Positions 59,901 to 64,000 of a stretch of DNA of 64,000 bases are shown piece after piece. This stretch comes from Melieria omissa (Eukaryota > Arthropoda > Insecta > Diptera > Ulidiidae), in contig OZ020267.1 of NCBI GenBank assembly GCA_963971225.1, forward strand, positions 148,127,427 to 148,191,426, written 5' to 3'. Under the pieces are notes generated by a model. The model was not told the origin of the DNA, ran no database searches, and saw only the letters and a list, made by a program, of their open reading frames with translations. The first letter of the stretch is position 1. Each line of letters starts with the position of its first letter. Position numbers and translations under genes: made by a program.

Positions 59901-61725
59901 TCACTTTAATCACTGGTTTGACTCAAAAAGAACGTCCGATTCCAAACAGTGCTTGAAGTAGGTCACCTGACCAGTGTTGTAAGCTGCACATATCTTTCGT
60001 TTCTTTTTAATTCTAAGCCGCTTTCGGTTCAGCAGTCATTTACTTATCAAATCTGGCATCAAATTTGTTCTTAATCTACATTTCGTTGCATTATAGGAAG
60101 AAAATTATAATGAATAAAATGATGTCAATCAAGATCGCATGAAATTACTCGAAACTTATGGGAAGTGTGTGACAGTTGGCAAATACTAAAGTAAAAACTT
60201 GTTTTACATTTCAGCGAATGTCTGTTGCGTCTGCAGTTTTCCAGTTTTTTATAATTAAGAAAATAATAATAAAGAATTCAAGTTAAATGTGTTCGCTACG
60301 AACTAGTGACATTAATAAAAAATAGATTTTCAATAACAAATAATGAACTAAGACGGGGAAAAAACAATAACAAGAAAACAAGCGTCATTGAGAGTGTAAC
60401 TTATGTCATTTTATGGCTTTAAAACTAGTAAAATGGCTAAATTTAGAAGGTTTCGGGTTTTGTTTAGCTATTATTAGCTAATATTGTTTTTATATTAAAA
60501 TAAATGTACAAAATAATTTGGAACACATTTAGTTAAAGTGCAAAATGTTTCATATTGCACAAAAATTATTTCATATTCAGTTGCCAATTTTGAATTGAAA
60601 ATGTAAACAATTTTGTAAAAAAAACTAATTTCAGATTCAGTAAACAAATGTCATAAAAAACATATTTTTTATATATTTTAAATTAAATTTTATATATTTT
60701 AAATTATTTCATATTCAGTTTCCAATTTTTAATTGAATGTGTAGAACATTTGATGCAAAAAATAATAATTTCAAAGAAAGTAAGTGAAAAAGATTTTATA
60801 AAAAAATTAATTTCAGATTCAGTAATAAAAAATTTTATACAAAAACATATTTTTTATATATTTTAAATTAAATTTTATATATTTTAAATTACTTCATATT
60901 CAGTTTCCAATTTTCAATTGATTGTGTAGAACATTTGATAAAAAAAAAATAATTCCAGATTCTGTGGTAAACATTTTTTTATAAAAACCATAATTTTTAT
61001 ATATTTTAAATGTGGAAAGGCAAAACTTGCTTCCAGATTTTCGATGGTTAGTGTAAAAAATCCATAAAAGTTGTATATTTTAATGTAATAAACTATATAA
61101 AAACTGCTTTCAGATCTTCAATTTGAGGATTTCTTAGATTTAAAACTTTTGGCGTGAAGAATTTTATACAAAAAACTACATTCATAGTTTAGCCAAAAAT
61201 CTTTTTCAGATTCGTTTTCAGATTCTAATTTTTGATTTTGAATTTGATACAAAAAACTATATTCATAGTTTGAACTTTAGTGAAAACTCTTTTTCAGATT
61301 TTAAATTTTAATTGAAAAAATTCCTTATCGAAAACTTTCTAGAATTTAGAAATGCTCTGATAATTCCAAATCCATCTCCCCAAAGCACTTCATTTCGCTC
61401 AGCGTCAAAGTTCGGCTCACTTAAAAACTTCTCTCTCCTTTGCTCTCACAATGTTTTGCTCGAAATATCTCTAAACCACTTTCTCAAAATGTCTTTCTCT
61501 AAGTTTTTTCCAGAAATTCTTCAACGATAAATTTCTCTTTCTTGCCGGCTGACACCTACTTTTCTCCTTCAGGTAAATGTTGCCGCTGTAGTTTTTGGCC
61601 GCATCCGCTGCCGTTGGCGACGCAGTGGACTTGATCGCGTTGCTGTTCTTCAGCACGAGTACATTTTTGGCCGCGGCTCCTTTGAACAGACTCACTTTCG
61701 GCTCCAGTGTGCACACAATCGACAT
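56949..61725 (-). CDS. vri: vrille, bZIP transcription repressor of the circadian clock
   Basis: Exons 61725-61560, 59510-59085 and 58888-56949 join with phases 1 and 1 and GT-AG ends to 843 residues (Drosophila vrille is about 730). The distant first exon gives MSIVCTLEPKVSLFKG; the second is rich in Gln/His (about 58-90) and contains 'PRISVVELVARTQQ'. The NFIL3/E4BP4-type bZIP lies at about 260-330: 'EFTPDNKKDDSYWDRRRRN', the basic region 'NNEAAKRSREKRRYNDMVLE', and a zipper with leucines in 'VVELTKENHVLKAQL'. It is followed by the conserved 'ENLVSVEQILASLPTSEQVL'. The C-terminal half is Ala/Ser/Gln-rich with the end 'SQLARLESEVANIKNMMIL'. In Drosophila VRI represses Clock transcription by binding D-box-like sites and is itself driven by CLOCK/CYCLE; it also acts in development. 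The 2-kb first intron contains a local repeat. Other upstream starts are possible. Confidence 0.95.
60560..60980 (+). repeat. local AT-rich repeat inside vrille intron 1
   Basis: A unit containing CATATTCAGTTTCCAATTTT, then 'AATTGATTGTGTAGAACATTTG' and TTTTTTATATATTTTAAATT starts at about 60572, 60710 and 60894. Three diverged copies are present. Long CATATTTTTTATATATTTTA blocks are identical between copies. Confidence 0.75.
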
Positions 61726-62630
61726 TTTCTGTGAATTTGTTTTGATAACTTCACTGGCACAGTTTTGGTTTTCAGAATATTTTTTAATCCTCTCTCATTG
61801 ACTGTTTTGTAATTATTCTTGTTACATTAATTGATTTTGTTTAATTATTTTCAATTGATTTGCACTTTGTGTGTGACGCATTGGTATTTCATTTGTTCTC
61901 ACTTCTCGTGCAGCATACAACAATTTTCAGCATTGCATACATTAGCGGTGTACCGTTACAATTTGAAATTCAAAAATTAACCGAATTTCGATTCACAACT
62001 ATGTTTTCTAGAATTTCTTCTTCATGCCCAACGGCAACGAGCAATGTCAGCAACTGTTGCTCGTCCAAAGCGCACTGTTCATAGTGGCTTTGTGCTGTTG
62101 GCTTGTTTGCTGATTTTTTCCAACTTGAGGTTTTTTCTTTTTGTTTTTGCTAAATATTCTTCTTTTTGGCCACAGTGGCGCACAACCGTTAACCACGACC
62201 AGAGTCTATACTAGTCTTGAAACTCCTGTAAAATGAATTGGCAGCACTCATATCGAACTGTCACATCAAGACTTTTGGTTGTCACATCAGGACTGTCACC
62301 GGCAACATGCTTTCCACCACGAAAGATACAGCGCAGATAACGTTGGCTGAGAAAGCTTTTGTCGTATGTTGTCGAAAAGTCAAGACAACATACGATTTTG
62401 TTTTTCGGAGCGACATTTCTCCCGCCAAATTTCGTGGTAAAAGTAATTTTCAACGTTCTTTCGTTATTATTTCGCTCGTTTGATTGCGAAAACAGCGAAA
62501 ATACAAAAAAATTTATAAATCTTTAAAATCTAGTGCTTTTGTAATATTTGACCACGTATTAAGTGAAAGTAAGTATATTCGTCGATTTGCAAATGAATTT
62601 TCTTACAAAAATTATATTTATTTCATAGAA
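61726..62630. other. divergent upstream region, vrille (-) / candidate THAP exon (+)
   Basis: The interval contains the vrille 5' UTR and presumably a promoter. I looked for CACGTG, the CLOCK/CYCLE E-box, from 59.5 kb to the window end and saw none. A perfect 12-bp inverted repeat lies at 62362-62395. Confidence 0.45.
62362..62395. repeat. short perfect hairpin
   Basis: TCGTATGTTGTC (62362-62373) and GACAACATACGA (62384-62395) are exact reverse complements with a 10-base loop. Function unknown. Confidence 0.7.
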
Positions 62631-62713
62631 ATGCCTCTACGACGTTGTGTCCTCGGATGTCCTATTCCTGGAAGTTTGTACAATTTCCCCAATAAGGAAT
62701 CGGATTTAGACAG
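62631..62713 (+). CDS. possible first coding exon of a THAP-type zinc-finger protein (partial)
   Basis: An ATG follows a good acceptor (TTTATTTCATAG, ending 62628) and the exon ends at a strong donor (CAG/GTGAGT, 62713-62714). It encodes 27 residues: 'MPLRRCVLGCPIPGSLYNFP' followed by NKESDLD and a split codon. A Cys-x3-Cys pair near the start followed by aromatic-x-FP about ten residues later matches the beginning of the THAP DNA-binding domain (C2CH zinc finger with HxFP or YxFP). The remaining Trp, Cys and His ligands would be in later exons, which I cannot find before the window ends. The call rests on this short motif and the splice signals. Confidence 0.4.
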
Positions 62714-64000
62714 GTGAGTTTTAAGAAAGTGCATTTACTTATGAGTGTATAGTGTAAGACCAGCGCACTTAATTTAAAGTGCGAAAAAAAGCTCAGGGTA
62801 GATATGTATATATGTTGTATATAAAAATGTAAATAGAATGCATGTTAGGTTAAGATTTTTTCACTTTTTATTTGTTATAACAATATATATATTTTATATA
62901 TACTATGTGTGCATATAGTATATGCTTTATTAATATGCATGTATTGCGGTTATGGCGTATATTTTGCCTTTTTTAACAACTGAATTGTTCACTTTTAATT
63001 TTTAATTTTGCACATGTGTGTTTTTATTTTGCATTATATTCTTATGCATTGAATTCATATTTATTTATTTATTTATTTATTTGAATTTTATTTACTTTTA
63101 AATTGTAATGGGTGATATATGCCTCCAGGGGAACCGAGCACCCAAAAAAAAAAAAATTCGGTAACGCGCCTTCTTTGCATACCTCTATGGTGGTGCGGAA
63201 AATGCAAAATTTTAAATGTATATTATAAATATATGTTTTTAATATTAAAATAGGTAATAAATGTATTGACACCTAACATAAAGTATAAGATGTATTTGTT
63301 ATTTTGTAATAAATAACGATATTTACTATTGCGGCATTGCACATAATTATTTTATTTATAATTATTTTATTATTTTAATTTACCCCGAGCAACGAGCAGG
63401 TTGACGACGAATAAACAAATACGCATTTATTTACTCACCATGGCTTTTAGTTATTGACAGCACAAAATATGTATGAGAAAGACCGTCGGAAGAATGCAAA
63501 AATGCAGCAGTATCAAAGGCAACGAACCAACTTTAATGATGCAAACCTTCTTGTATTTTCCTGTAGATGTGCAAAATAACAAGTAATATTCTTCCGAATA
63601 GATTTTAGCATGAAAGTTAAATCTGTGGTCCAACTTCCAATCGCGGAAATTTTCACAACAAAGAAACAGCTGATATAGGTTCACCACGATTTTTTCTTCT
63701 TGGCCGCACAACAATTACATAGAAAGTGACGGCAGAATAATGCAAGAAAAGTATCTACAAAAGCAACTGCAAAAATGATTTTATGATGGCAAACCATTTA
63801 AATATTCAGTTAGAATCAAAAACGCGCATAAATCCTTGTTCCGGGGTAGTTCTTCATATAAAATAATATTGTTTGGCAAAGGCGGTGATGCTGGCAAATT
63901 CGCGAACAATTAACAGCTGATTGTTTTTCACCTCGCATTTCAGCAGGAACATCCAAAGGAAATTTATATGAAAATTTTGTCGTATATAATGCACGACTGT
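62714..64000. other. AT-rich end of window
   Basis: No further gene is supported. It may be intron of the candidate THAP gene. It contains a TTTATTTATTTATTTATTTA run at 63060-63080. The 87-codon minus-strand frame at 63451-63714 has no recognisable domain and no ATG start. Confidence 0.45.

Noticed and set aside
63451..63714. 87-codon minus-strand frame near the window end
   Set aside because: No ATG start, no recognisable domain, and surrounded by AT-rich sequence.

Overview
This window is nuclear DNA of a higher fly (Diptera, Brachycera). I infer a tephritid fruit fly or close relative. Five gene models reconstruct cleanly from the sequence with canonical GT-AG introns and matching phases, and all are animal genes: a cornichon-related protein, two mu-crystallin/ketimine reductases, cytosolic seryl-tRNA synthetase, a ZDHHC23-type protein and the circadian bZIP repressor vrille. 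The species guess rests on the fly-type vrille protein and on the abundance of mariner, piggyBac-like and tRNA-SINE debris. It is inference; no species-specific marker was used.

Layout. Positions 1 to about 42,200 hold no protein-coding gene I can support. They are AT-rich, CAA/TTG-rich non-coding DNA packed with repeats: a piggyBac-like remnant with a nested SINE (2.4-3.9 kb), a 165-bp satellite (3.9-4.9 kb), a tandem array built on a 17-bp palindrome (13.0-14.6 kb), pogo-like and hAT-like MITEs, two mariner fossils, a foldback-like structure whose long inverted arms are made of TAAC/GTTA repeats (22.0-26.2 kb), a 9-bp repeat tract (29.9 kb), an intact tRNA-derived SINE with a perfect 16-bp target duplication (34.4 kb), a pyrimidine-rich 155-bp satellite (38.3-40.1 kb) and a nested pair of non-LTR retrotransposon fragments (40.2-41.3 kb).

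Positions 42.2-62.7 kb form a compact gene cluster: cnir (+), two tandem mu-crystallin paralogues (-,-), SerRS (+), a coiled-coil protein with SFI1-like repeats (+), a ZDHHC23-like palmitoyltransferase whose DHHC reads DHHS (-), vrille (-, first coding exon 2 kb upstream of the rest), and a possible first exon of a THAP-type zinc-finger gene (+) divergent from vrille. These are unrelated housekeeping, metabolic, membrane and transcription genes; there is no operon logic.

Main points for a second look: a 15-bp sequence, GGYGTATGAGTAACA, that recurs at least 13 times (with further variants) on both strands over the first 28 kb in otherwise different contexts; the foldback-like structure that carries it in both arms; the palindrome array; loss of the catalytic cysteine in the ZDHHC23 homologue; and an Arg-to-Ile change at the presumed NADPH-phosphate contact in only one of the two mu-crystallin copies. 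All exon joins were done by eye and have no transcript support.
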